Part shown: piece after piece, positions 53,315-63,280 of the stretch
How positions within the stretch are numbered: position 1 is the first letter of the stretch
Layout: each line of letters starts with the position of its first letter
Source of the DNA: Lishizhenia tianjinensis
GTDB lineage: Bacteria > Bacteroidota > Bacteroidia > Flavobacteriales_D > Crocinitomicaceae
NCBI RefSeq assembly: GCF_900116425.1
Contig: NZ_FPAS01000002.1
Location: 514,537 to 578,536, forward strand
Length of the DNA: 64,000 bases
Direction: 5' to 3'
The notes under the pieces: generated by a model
Databases searched by the model: none
Told to the model about the DNA's origin: nothing
Seen by the model: only the letters and a program-made list of their open reading frames with translations
Position numbers and translations under genes: made by a program

Positions 53315-54286
53315 TTAATTGTCGTCTAGTTTTAATTCTATTTCTGCTATTTCTGAAACAATTTGTTTGGCTTTATTTCCTGTACGTAAGATATCGTCCA
53401 ACTCAGGTTTAGATTTGGCAAATTTCACCATGTCTGCCTGAGATAGTAGAGTGACAATAATAGATATAGTTTCGTCACTCAAGTCCCTGTGAATTAAATC
53501 CAATTTAGTTTCATGAGTAGTGTTATCCATGAAATTTGAAGCGTAATGTCTACTTAAAAATGCTCTAATAATGATGGAGAGTTGGTAGTAGTATTCCTTT
53601 AAATCTGTTTCGTACAATCGAGATTCTTCGAGTGCCTTGATGGCTTTTAATGCGCTTTCTTTTGGACTCACCTTCGTGATAATACGTTTCTTTTGTGCCT
53701 CAACGGGCGCTTTCTTCAGTTGGAGTATGATGAGTATAAACAGAAGAACAAGAATAATGCTTAACCACCACCAATGTTTGATGAGAAAAACAAGCCAACT
53801 GGGTTTGGCTTCTTCTAATTCTGTTGAAAATTCTTTGATGTCATAGATGCCTTTTGTACCATCTGCTATTGGACTTTTAACTTCTATAATTACAGGGTTG
53901 AAATAAAAAAGACTGTCTTCAAAAACGATTGACTGGTCATTAATCATTACATAAGCAGAGTCCCAGGCAATCAATTCATACTTGCCTAGCCAGTGATAGG
54001 TGTTGTTTTCTTTGTAGAGGGTATCAGAAAAAGCTTTTGAGATTTCTAATTCGTAAGTTTTGTTGTTCACGCTTACACCGTTAGCCTGAGATATTTTTCC
54101 AAGTAAAACATTCTGGGCAGCCGTGTATACTATGCTATCCAGAGCTTGGTTGTAAGTAAAACTCAAGGTCAACTCAAAGGGTACACCTATTTCTACGGAT
54201 GATTTATTCAAAGACATGTGAGCGCGTTGCGCCAACAAAGGCGAAATACTAAAGAGTATAAGCGTTATATAAATTAAACTTCTCAT
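53315..54286 (-). CDS. BatD-like/DUF4381-like membrane protein of the bat operon
   Basis: 323 aa. Signal peptide, a beta-sandwich domain (about 20-150), one membrane helix (WWWLSIILVLLFILIILQL, about 172-190), then a cytoplasmic helical domain (SPKESALKAIKAL, KEYYYQLSIIIRAFLSRHY) of the sort found in the tails of BatD and DUF4381 proteins. It sits between the DUF58 gene and batA. Start overlaps the DUF58 stop (ATGA). Confidence 0.72.
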   Translation of the reverse strand: MRSLIYITLILFSISPLLAQRAHMSLNKSSVEIGVPFELTLSFTYNQALDSIVYTAAQNVLLGKISQANGVSVNNKTYELEISKAFSDTLYKENNTYHWLGKYELIAWDSAYVMINDQSIVFEDSLFYFNPVIIEVKSPIADGTKGIYDIKEFSTELEEAKPSWLVFLIKHWWWLSIILVLLFILIILQLKKAPVEAQKKRIITKVSPKESALKAIKALEESRLYETDLKEYYYQLSIIIRAFLSRHYASNFMDNTTHETKLDLIHRDLSDETISIIVTLLSQADMVKFAKSKPELDDILRTGNKAKQIVSEIAEIELKLDDN

Positions 54287-55155
54287 TTTGCGCGTCTTTG
54301 GAATAAGGTGATTAATGCCTCCAAGTATTGTGAGTCTGTTGAGATAGTTGCATAATCAATTCTAGCCTTTCGCATGGCTTCTTCGAATTGTTTACTCCTT
54401 TTTATATAGGCCTGTTTGTATTTTTCTTGTGCAGAAGAAGAGTAGGTGTTTACCCATTTGTATTTCTCAGATTCAGCATCGTATAATTTGGTAATACCAA
54501 TTTTAGGCAACTCTTTTTCTAAAGGATCTTCCGTTTTCAGAGCAACCACATCATGTTTTTTGTTCGCGATTTTAAGTCCATCTACAAATGCAGAGTAATC
54601 GATAAAATCACTAATCACAAAGGCTATGCTTCTTTTTTTAATAACATTTCTAAAGTACTTCAATCCTTCATTAATGTTGGTGCCCTTGCTTTTGGGTTTG
54701 TAATCTATCATGTGACGCAAAATCATCATGCAATGGGCTTTTCCTTTTTTGGGAGGAATGAATTTTTCAACTTCGTCGCTGATGAAAATGGCACCCACTT
54801 TATCATTGTTCGCCACTGCTGAGAAAGCGAGAACGGCCACAATTTCGAGCATGAGTTCCTTTTTGGTGCGTTCTTTCTGTCCAAAATTATTCGACTCAGA
54901 GATGTCTATCAGCAACATGATATTAAGCTCGCGTTCCTCCTCAAAAACTTTGATGAAGGGAGAATTAAAACGAGCAGTTACATTCCAATCTAAACTTCTT
55001 ACATCATCACCATAATGGTAATCTCTAACTTCAGAAAAAGCCATACCACGACCTTTAAAGGCAGAATGATATTCTCCCGAAAAGACCTGTTTGGTTAAAC
55101 CACGCGTTTTTAGCTCTATGGTTTTTACTTTTTTAAGAAGTTCTTTCGTATCCAT
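54283..55155 (-). CDS. DUF58-domain protein
   Basis: 290 aa, no membrane helices. The DUF58 hallmark (FKGRGMAFSEVRDYHYGDDVRSLDWNVTARF) at about 35-62 and a VWA-like core (IMLLIDISESN, IAFVISDFID). DUF58 proteins are co-encoded with MoxR ATPases. Its start shares a base with the moxR stop. Confidence 0.9.
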   Translation of the reverse strand: MDTKELLKKVKTIELKTRGLTKQVFSGEYHSAFKGRGMAFSEVRDYHYGDDVRSLDWNVTARFNSPFIKVFEEERELNIMLLIDISESNNFGQKERTKKELMLEIVAVLAFSAVANNDKVGAIFISDEVEKFIPPKKGKAHCMMILRHMIDYKPKSKGTNINEGLKYFRNVIKKRSIAFVISDFIDYSAFVDGLKIANKKHDVVALKTEDPLEKELPKIGITKLYDAESEKYKWVNTYSSSAQEKYKQAYIKRSKQFEEAMRKARIDYATISTDSQYLEALITLFQRRAK

Positions 55156-56177
55156 TAAGGTACGTCTATGCGGTTTAAGATTTTTTCTACGATATCTCTC
55201 GGACCAATTTCTTCGGCTTCAGCTTCGTAAGTTAACCCTATACGGTGTTGTAAAACGTCAGGAGCTATGGCGCGAATATCTTCCGGAATTACATAAGCTC
55301 TACCGTTTAAGAATGCATAAGCTTTTGCTGCACGGGCTAAATTGATGCTGGCTCTCGGCGATCCTCCAAAACTTATAAGAGGTGCCAAGTTACTCAAGTC
55401 GTAATCTTCAGGGTTACGTGTGGCAAAAACAATGTCTACGATATAGTTTTCAATTTTCTCATCCAGATACACGTCTTTCACCAATTCACGTAAACGTATA
55501 ATATCTTCAGGTTTTAAAACGCGATCAATTTTACTCAATCCTTCTTTGCGAATGTTCGAGCGTATAATGAGTTTTTCTTCTTCTTTTTTGGGGTAGTCTA
55601 GAAAGACTTTCAACATAAAACGGTCTACCTGCGCTTCGGGTAAAGGGTAAGTTCCTTCTTGTTCAACTGGGTTTTGCGTAGCCATTACCAGGAAAGGGGA
55701 TGGAAGTTGGAAAGTTTCATCTCCTATGGTAACCTGTTTTTCTTGCATGGCTTCCAATAAAGCCGATTGAACTTTGGCCGGAGCCCTGTTTATTTCATCG
55801 GCTAGAATGAAATTTGCGAAAATGGGTCCTTTATTCACCGTAAATTTTTGATCTTTTTGGTTATAGATCATAGTACCCGTTACATCGGCAGGTAATAAAT
55901 CGGGGGTAAATTGAATTCTGCTAAAATCTGCAGATATCGCATCCGATAGGGTTTTAATGGCAAGTGTTTTGGCTAATCCAGGAACCCCTTCAAGGAGTAT
56001 GTGTCCATCGGCCAATAAAGCAACCAAAAGTTTTTCTACCATGTTGCTTTGTCCAACAATAACCTTAGAGATTTCATCCTTTAGAAGGTTGGTGTAAACA
56101 ATCTCTTGTTTTATTTTCTCTGTCAATTGGCGGATACTTTCCGCGGGTGATAAAGTTGTGTTGGTACTTTCTTCCAT
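55155..56177 (-). CDS. MoxR-family AAA+ ATPase
   Basis: 340 aa. Walker A region GVPGLAKT, LLPADVTGTMIYN, Walker B FILADEINRAPAKVQSALLEAM, sensor VMATQNP, and the arginine finger region FGGSPRASINLARAAKA. Chaperone-like ATPase thought to mature VWA-protein complexes. First gene of an eight-gene unit (to batE) with overlaps or 1-nt gaps at every junction. Confidence 0.93.
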   Translation of the reverse strand: MEESTNTTLSPAESIRQLTEKIKQEIVYTNLLKDEISKVIVGQSNMVEKLLVALLADGHILLEGVPGLAKTLAIKTLSDAISADFSRIQFTPDLLPADVTGTMIYNQKDQKFTVNKGPIFANFILADEINRAPAKVQSALLEAMQEKQVTIGDETFQLPSPFLVMATQNPVEQEGTYPLPEAQVDRFMLKVFLDYPKKEEEKLIIRSNIRKEGLSKIDRVLKPEDIIRLRELVKDVYLDEKIENYIVDIVFATRNPEDYDLSNLAPLISFGGSPRASINLARAAKAYAFLNGRAYVIPEDIRAIAPDVLQHRIGLTYEAEAEEIGPRDIVEKILNRIDVP

Positions 56178-56276
56178 CTTCTTTATGTCTTTAAATACAA
56201 AAATGTAGATTGCCGTTGGAGTCTATTTGCTTTTGCTGTTAATATTTGTTAACGTTGTTAAATAAAATCAACCCTT

Positions 56277-56648
56277 ATGACAACCACTACAACACGCACT
56301 TGCAAAGAGTGCAACCAGACCTTAAATGGTCGTAAGGATCAGAAATTTTGTTCTGACTATTGTAGAAATGCCTACAATAATAAAAAGAACGGCACAGTAA
56401 ACAAGTATGTGCGTCACATCAATGCCATATTAAGAAAGAACCGAAGAATCTTGGATGAATTAAATCCGAGCGGAAAAGTAACCGTCAGTTTAATGATGAT
56501 GGCCGAGCGCGGTTTCAATTTTCACTATTACACAAATACCTACACCACAAAGAAAGGAGCGGTGTATTTCTTTTGTTATGATAGAGGTTATTTAAAGGTG
56601 GATCAGGAGAATTATATCTTGGTGCGCAAACAAGAGTATGTCAAGTAG
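56277..56648 (+). CDS. Small Zn-ribbon protein, conserved hypothetical
   Basis: 123 aa. N-terminal zinc-ribbon-type CKEC (Cys9, Cys12) and FCSDYCRNAYNNKK, a four-Cys knuckle, then a helical segment (VRHINAILRKNRRIL) and a beta-rich end (GAVYFFCYDRGYLKVD). Probably cytoplasmic. I recall it as common in Bacteroidota with no assigned role. Divergent from moxR, about 99 nt apart. Confidence 0.7.
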   Translation: MTTTTTRTCKECNQTLNGRKDQKFCSDYCRNAYNNKKNGTVNKYVRHINAILRKNRRILDELNPSGKVTVSLMMMAERGFNFHYYTNTYTTKKGAVYFFCYDRGYLKVDQENYILVRKQEYVK

Positions 56649-56724
56649 GATGTTAATAACCGAAATGGATTGAAAATTAGTTGATAAACAGCATTTTTGT
56701 GCCCAAATCAAGGTGGGGGTGTGA

Positions 56725-58320
<1,596 letters not shown>

Positions 58321-58335
58321 TTAATAAGAAATAAG

Positions 58336-58357
58336 AGGGAGAGCAATCTCCCTTTTT
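58336..58357 (+). terminator. Hairpin between atpD and atpC
   Basis: AGGGAGA (58336-58342) and TCTCCCT (58347-58353) around a GCAA (GNRA) loop, followed by TTTT. It is 15 nt after the atpD stop and 20 nt before atpC: attenuator or partial terminator. Confidence 0.65.
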
Positions 58358-58376
58358 AATATAAATTCTAGTTGCT

Positions 58377-58667
58377 ATGCACTTAGATATAATTACACCG
58401 GAAAAGAAAATCTTTACAGGAGAAGTTGACGCAGTTCAAATGCCTGGAGTTGATGGACTTTTTCAAGTATTAGGAGGTCACGCCCCTATCATTTCTGCAC
58501 TTACTGAAGGGTCTGTAAAAGTAGATCTTGCAAATAGTGATGTAGAGTTTAATGATTTAACTGGAGAGATAGAACGCGATACATCGCACGATAAAGTTAT
58601 CCGTGTTAAAATCAAAGGAGGAGTGATGGAAATGATGAACGATAAAATCATCATCCTAGCAGAGTAA
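58377..58667 (+). CDS. atpC: F0F1 ATP synthase subunit epsilon
   Basis: 96 aa, N-terminal beta-sandwich domain only: LDIITPEKKIFTGEVD, MPGVDGLFQVLGGHAPIISAL. It lacks the C-terminal helical hairpin of the 138-residue E. coli protein, the short type seen in many Bacteroidota. Confidence 0.92.
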   Translation: MHLDIITPEKKIFTGEVDAVQMPGVDGLFQVLGGHAPIISALTEGSVKVDLANSDVEFNDLTGEIERDTSHDKVIRVKIKGGVMEMMNDKIIILAE

Positions 58668-58692
58668 TTGATACACAAGAAACTCAATAGAT

Positions 58693-58724
58693 GAGGGGTC
58701 TGGTTCGCCATATCCCTCTTTTTT
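58693..58724 (+). terminator. atpC terminator with UUCG loop
   Basis: GAGGG (58693-58697) pairs with CCCTC (58714-58718); an inner TGG-TTCG-CCA closes the hairpin. TTTTTT follows at 58719-58724. Confidence 0.8.
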
Positions 58725-58819
58725 GTTAAACAAAGTTAAGCTTGATCTAATTTATTGTTCTATTCTACAAGAGATATACTAAATTAGCCCCTTCAGGCAA
58801 ATAAAATTATTTGTACCCA

Positions 58820-59566
58820 ATGGATTTAATAAACCAAATAGACAAAACAAGAATTCCAGAACACATCGCGATTATCATGGATGGTAATGGTAGATGGGCC
58901 AAACAACAAGGCGAGATGCGTTTATACGGACATAATTCTGGAGTGGGTGCAGTAAGAGAAGCTGTAAACGGTGCGGATGAATTGGGGGTGAAGTTTTTAA
59001 CGCTTTATACTTTTTCAACCGAAAACTGGAACCGTCCTAAAGAAGAGGTGGATGGCTTGATGAACTTAATGGTTCAGACCATAGCTAACGAGGTAGACGT
59101 TTTAGATGAAAAAAACGTAAGACTCGAAATTATTGGAGATGAAGAAGGTTTGCCTTCAGATTGTAAAGATAGTTTGGCTGCCGCAAGAGAAAGATTAAAA
59201 GAGAATACGGGAGTAGTTCTTGTCTTAGCTATTAATTATAGTGCAAGATGGGAAATGATAGAAGCAACAAAGAAGATTGCCAATCAAGTGAAAGTAGGAA
59301 GCCTAGATGCTGAAGCGATTAATGAGGAGGTAATTTCTAATGCTTTGTCAACTAAAAATATTCCAGACCCAGAGTTGTTGATCAGAACCTCTGGCGAATA
59401 TAGAATCAGTAATTTCCTATTGTGGCAAATTGCTTATTCAGAATTGTATTTTATAGATACATTATGGCCAGATTTTAAACAAGAAAATCTATTTGAGGCC
59501 GTTATTAATTACCAATCACGAGAAAGAAGGTTCGGAAAAGTTTCTGAACAATTAAGACCAGAATAA
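58820..59566 (+). CDS. uppS: Isoprenyl (undecaprenyl) diphosphate synthase
   Basis: 248 aa from ATG 58820 (MDLINQIDK). Cis-prenyltransferase motifs: IMDGNGRWAK, FSTENWNRP, INYSARWEMI, LIRTSGEYRISNFLLWQIAYSELYF. Makes the C55 carrier for peptidoglycan and O-antigen. A TTG-N22-TAAATTAG (58755-58787) may be its promoter. First gene of the uppS-bamA-ompH-ompH block, bamA following by 4 nt. Confidence 0.94.
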   Translation: MDLINQIDKTRIPEHIAIIMDGNGRWAKQQGEMRLYGHNSGVGAVREAVNGADELGVKFLTLYTFSTENWNRPKEEVDGLMNLMVQTIANEVDVLDEKNVRLEIIGDEEGLPSDCKDSLAAARERLKENTGVVLVLAINYSARWEMIEATKKIANQVKVGSLDAEAINEEVISNALSTKNIPDPELLIRTSGEYRISNFLLWQIAYSELYFIDTLWPDFKQENLFEAVINYQSRERRFGKVSEQLRPE

Positions 59567-59570
59567 TTTT

Positions 59571-62096
59571 ATGCATAAACTAGTCACACTCCTTTTTACC
59601 CTAGCGGTAGTATTCACATCCTTCGGGCAGGATATTGATTATAAAAATCCGAAAGAATACGAAATCGGTCCTGTTAACGTGCTGGGTGCTGATAATTTTG
59701 ATCACACAGCTATCAAGTTAATCGCTGGTTTGCGTCAGGGTGATAAAATTACCATTCCTGGAGATGATATTAGTAATGCCATAAAGAAGTTGTGGAATGA
59801 AGGACTTTTCTCTAATGTGGAAATCGTTAAAGAAAAAGTAATTGGAGATGTGATTTATTTAAGTATCATTCTTCAACCTCGTGCAAAGTTATCTCGTTTC
59901 AAATTCAATGGAGTAACCAAAAAGGAAGCGGATAAAATAAGAGAAGAAATCGACCTTTTCTCGGGTAAAAACATCACAGAGAACCTAATCTTTCAAACCG
60001 AAAATAAAGTAGAGCATTTCTTTAAAGATAAAGGGTACTACCTAGTTAAAGCGAACATTGTTCGTAAGGTAGATACTTTGATGTCTAATTCAGAGATTTT
60101 CATCATCAATGTAGATAAAGGTGAGAAGATGAAAATTGCCGAATTAAACATTGTAGGAGTTGAAACCGTAAAGGAAGCTAAGCTCAGAAGAGCCATGAAG
60201 GATACCAAGCAAAAAGCTTTTTGGAGATTCTTCAAGCGTTCGAAATTTATGGACGTAGCTTACAAAAGAGATAAACTTGCCCTTACCAATAAATTGCAAG
60301 AGGAAGGTTTGCGTGATGCCGAAATCGTAAGTGATAGCGTTTACATTATCGATGAAAAACACCTTGGGGTGGATATTAAAATTGATGAAGGTGAGAAGTA
60401 TTACTTCGGAAACATTACGTGGGTTGGAAACGCAAAGTATAGAACGGGTTATTTAGATACTGTTCTAGGAATTAAATACGGAGATGTTTACAATAAAACG
60501 CTATTAGAACAGCGCTTGTTCCAAAGCATGGAGTCGAGAGATATTACCTCGCTTTATATGGATAGAGGTCACTTGTTCTTTCAAATTATTCCTATAGAAA
60601 AAGGAGTGGTGGACAACCACATCAACTATGAGTTAAGAATCATTGAAGGGAAAGAAGCAACTATTGGAGATATTTTTATAAAAGGTAATTTCAAAACAAA
60701 CGAGCACGTAATCAGACGTGAGTTGAGAATGAAGCCGGGTGACTTGTTCAATAGAAATGACATCATTCGTACCCAAAGAGAATTGATGCAATTAGGGTAC
60801 TTCGATCAAGAAAAAATGGATTTCATTCCTATTCCTAATCCACAAGATGGTACGGTAGATATAGAGGTAGTGGTAAATGAAAAATCATCGGATCAAATCG
60901 AATTGTCTGGAGGTTATGGTGCCAATACTTTAATCTTAACGGCTGGACTCTCATTTAATAACTTCTCTGTTCAAAATTTCTTTGATAAATCTGCATGGTC
61001 GCCATTGCCAACTGGAGATGGTCAGCGTTTATCATTGAGAGCACAAACCAATGGTATGTTCTACCAAGCCTACAGTTTCTCTTTTACAGAGCCGTGGTTA
61101 GGTGGTAAAAAACCAAATGCTTTAAGTTTCTGGATGAACAACAACTCTTACTCATTGAGTGGAAATTTATCTCGAGCAGATAAAGATTACCAAGGTATCT
61201 CGATTACAGGACTTGGTGTAGGTTTACAGAGAAGAAAGAAAATTCCGGATGATTACTTTACAGCCTACTATGAATTAGGTTATAAATACTACGATGTAAG
61301 GAATTACAATTTGTTAGCTATCTCAAATGGATACTCAAATAACATTTACGCACAGTATGTTTTATCGCGTAACTCCATAGACGCACCTATCTATCCAAGA
61401 TCGGGTTCTAGGTTGACCTTTACAGCCAAAGCGTCTTTACCGTATTCTATGTTTGATGGTGTGGATGATTACTCATCGTACTCACAACAAGATTTAGTGA
61501 AATTCAATGAATTCTACAAATTGAAAATGACAGGTGAATGGTACCTTCCATTAACAACTGATAAAAAATTAGTATTGGCGCCAAGATTCGGAATTGGATT
61601 CATGGGAGCTTACAGCCAAAGTAAAGGGTTATCTCCTTTTGATAGATTCAGTTTAGGAGGAAGTGGATTAACCGGAGGTGTGAACGCACAAGTAAATGGT
61701 ACAGAAATTATTTCGTTAAGAGGTTACGGAACTACGAGTACTGTTGTAAGTTCTACAATTGCAGACCCTATGATTGCGAAGTACTCTGTTGAGTTGAGAT
61801 ACCCAATTTCTTTAAATCCATCAGCAATGTTCTGGGTATATGGTTTTGCTGAAGCAGGTAATACGTATACTGCCTTGGATAGATTTAATCCATTTAATGT
61901 GAAAAGATCTGTAGGTCTTGGATTAAATGTGAATATTCCTATGATAGGTATGTTAGGCTTTAGTTATGGTTGGGGACTGGATGCACTTGATCCTCACAGT
62001 GACGGTTACAGAAAAGGAAATGATATTTTACGAGCGAATGGTCAAATGCCAGGTGTATTCCAGTTTACGATAGGAACGAACATCGGAGATCTTTAA
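59571..62096 (+). CDS. bamA: Outer-membrane protein assembly factor BamA
   Basis: 841 aa. Signal peptide (ending TSFGQ), five POTRA-like units (about 25-430, e.g. LWNEGLFSNVEIVKEKV, LELMQLGYF-like turns) and an Omp85 barrel with the conserved FTEPWLGG and the VRGF-type region given as LRGYGTTS. Core of the BAM machine that folds outer-membrane proteins. The last residues are GDL instead of the usual aromatic, though IGTNIG is close by. Confidence 0.94.
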   Translation: MHKLVTLLFTLAVVFTSFGQDIDYKNPKEYEIGPVNVLGADNFDHTAIKLIAGLRQGDKITIPGDDISNAIKKLWNEGLFSNVEIVKEKVIGDVIYLSIILQPRAKLSRFKFNGVTKKEADKIREEIDLFSGKNITENLIFQTENKVEHFFKDKGYYLVKANIVRKVDTLMSNSEIFIINVDKGEKMKIAELNIVGVETVKEAKLRRAMKDTKQKAFWRFFKRSKFMDVAYKRDKLALTNKLQEEGLRDAEIVSDSVYIIDEKHLGVDIKIDEGEKYYFGNITWVGNAKYRTGYLDTVLGIKYGDVYNKTLLEQRLFQSMESRDITSLYMDRGHLFFQIIPIEKGVVDNHINYELRIIEGKEATIGDIFIKGNFKTNEHVIRRELRMKPGDLFNRNDIIRTQRELMQLGYFDQEKMDFIPIPNPQDGTVDIEVVVNEKSSDQIELSGGYGANTLILTAGLSFNNFSVQNFFDKSAWSPLPTGDGQRLSLRAQTNGMFYQAYSFSFTEPWLGGKKPNALSFWMNNNSYSLSGNLSRADKDYQGISITGLGVGLQRRKKIPDDYFTAYYELGYKYYDVRNYNLLAISNGYSNNIYAQYVLSRNSIDAPIYPRSGSRLTFTAKASLPYSMFDGVDDYSSYSQQDLVKFNEFYKLKMTGEWYLPLTTDKKLVLAPRFGIGFMGAYSQSKGLSPFDRFSLGGSGLTGGVNAQVNGTEIISLRGYGTTSTVVSSTIADPMIAKYSVELRYPISLNPSAMFWVYGFAEAGNTYTALDRFNPFNVKRSVGLGLNVNIPMIGMLGFSYGWGLDALDPHSDGYRKGNDILRANGQMPGVFQFTIGTNIGDL

Positions 62097-62148
62097 TCTA
62101 TCACAATAAAAATATTATTTTCGTCGTTCGACTGTCAAATTAAAAATT

Positions 62149-62667
62149 ATGAGAACTTTAGCTTTATCACTTTTATTGGTTATTGGCACGGCCTTTGCTT
62201 CGTATGGTCAGAAGTATGGATACATTGATTCTGATTTCATTTTGGAGAACATGCCAGAGTATCAAGAAGCCAAGGAGAAATTAGATAAGTTTGCTGCTCG
62301 TTGGCAAAAAGAGATCCAGGATAGATACGTTGTTATCAAAAAGAAGAAAGACGAGTTTGATAGAGTAGAGGCAGTACTTCCTGACGAAGAAAGAGAAGCA
62401 CGTAAGTTAGAGATAGAAACTTTAGAGAACGAAACTTTGGAATTGCAGCAATTGCGTTTTGGTGTTAATGGAGATTTGTTTGCGAAAAGAAAAGAATTGA
62501 TTCAGCCCATACAAGATAAAGTATTTGAGGCTCTTGAAAAAATTGCTAATGCCGGTAAATATGCGTTTGTATTTGATAAAGCAAATCAATCAAACCTTAT
62601 ATTTGCAGACCCTAAATACGATCTAAGTAAAAGAGTTTTAAGAGAATTAGGCGTTAGCATTAAATAG
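62149..62667 (+). CDS. OmpH/Skp-family periplasmic chaperone (first copy)
   Basis: 172 aa. Signal peptide (SLLLVIGTAFASYGQ), then KYGYIDSDFILENMPEY, a long coiled coil (about 35-115) and a C-terminal beta segment YAFVFDKANQSNLIFADP. Binds unfolded outer-membrane proteins on their way to BamA. Followed after 17 nt by a second copy. Confidence 0.9.
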   Translation: MRTLALSLLLVIGTAFASYGQKYGYIDSDFILENMPEYQEAKEKLDKFAARWQKEIQDRYVVIKKKKDEFDRVEAVLPDEEREARKLEIETLENETLELQQLRFGVNGDLFAKRKELIQPIQDKVFEALEKIANAGKYAFVFDKANQSNLIFADPKYDLSKRVLRELGVSIK

Positions 62668-62684
62668 ATAAATTAAGAAAGAAA

Positions 62685-63227
62685 ATGATGAAAAGATTAT
62701 TAGTAGCGTTTGTAGCATTGTTATTTACAGGATTGGTATCTGCTCAAAGTGTAGCACATTGTGATTATGCAGCTGTATTCGATACAATGCCATCTGCAAT
62801 TCAAGCACAGAAGGATATTAGTGAGTTAAGAGAGTACTACGCGAAAGAATTGGAAGAGGATCAATTGAAATTACAAGAGGCATACCAAAGATACCAAGTA
62901 GAAGGAGCAAATCTTTCTCCAGTATTACGTCAGCGTGAAGAGAAAAGAATCCAAGAAATGAGTGCGGCTTTAGATAAGAAGAGTCAGAATTATGATGCTG
63001 ACTTGCAAAGTTTTTATCAAAAGAAAATGGCACCGTTAAACGAATTGATGAACGAGGCTATTGAAAATGTAGCAAAAGCGAATAAGATTGATTACGTTCT
63101 AGACAAAAATTCTGTGTTGTTTGCAGGTGGTAAGGATGTTACCAATCTAGTGATTGCTGAAGTGTTGAAGTTGGATGTACCTAAAACTACTGGTACGGAA
63201 ACAGCTCCAGCTACTGGTGGACAATAG
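62685..63227 (+). CDS. OmpH/Skp-family periplasmic chaperone (second copy)
   Basis: 180 aa (ATG 62685 or 62688). Signal peptide, CDYAAVFDTMPSA, coiled coil of about 90 residues, then IDYVLDKNSVLFAGG and a short Thr/Ala/Pro tail. Sequence differs much from the first copy, so the duplication is old. Last gene before a terminator and murI. Confidence 0.9.
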   Translation: MMKRLLVAFVALLFTGLVSAQSVAHCDYAAVFDTMPSAIQAQKDISELREYYAKELEEDQLKLQEAYQRYQVEGANLSPVLRQREEKRIQEMSAALDKKSQNYDADLQSFYQKKMAPLNELMNEAIENVAKANKIDYVLDKNSVLFAGGKDVTNLVIAEVLKLDVPKTTGTETAPATGGQ

Positions 63228-63242
63228 AAAAGAAATTTTAAA

Positions 63243-63250
63243 TAACTTTG
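63243..63250 (+). promoter_or_regulatory. -7 box for murI, adjacent to a terminator
   Basis: TAACTTTG, full TAnnTTTG match. It directly precedes the terminator stem at 63251 and is 30 nt upstream of murI's ATG. No convincing -33. Confidence 0.45.
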
Positions 63251-63280
63251 AGTCGAGTAAATTATTGCTCGACTTTTTTT
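63251..63280 (+). terminator. Terminator between ompH and murI
   Basis: AGTCGAG (63251-63257), 10-nt loop, CTCGACT (63268-63274), then T's to 63280. The T run ends immediately before murI's ATG (63281). Confidence 0.8.
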
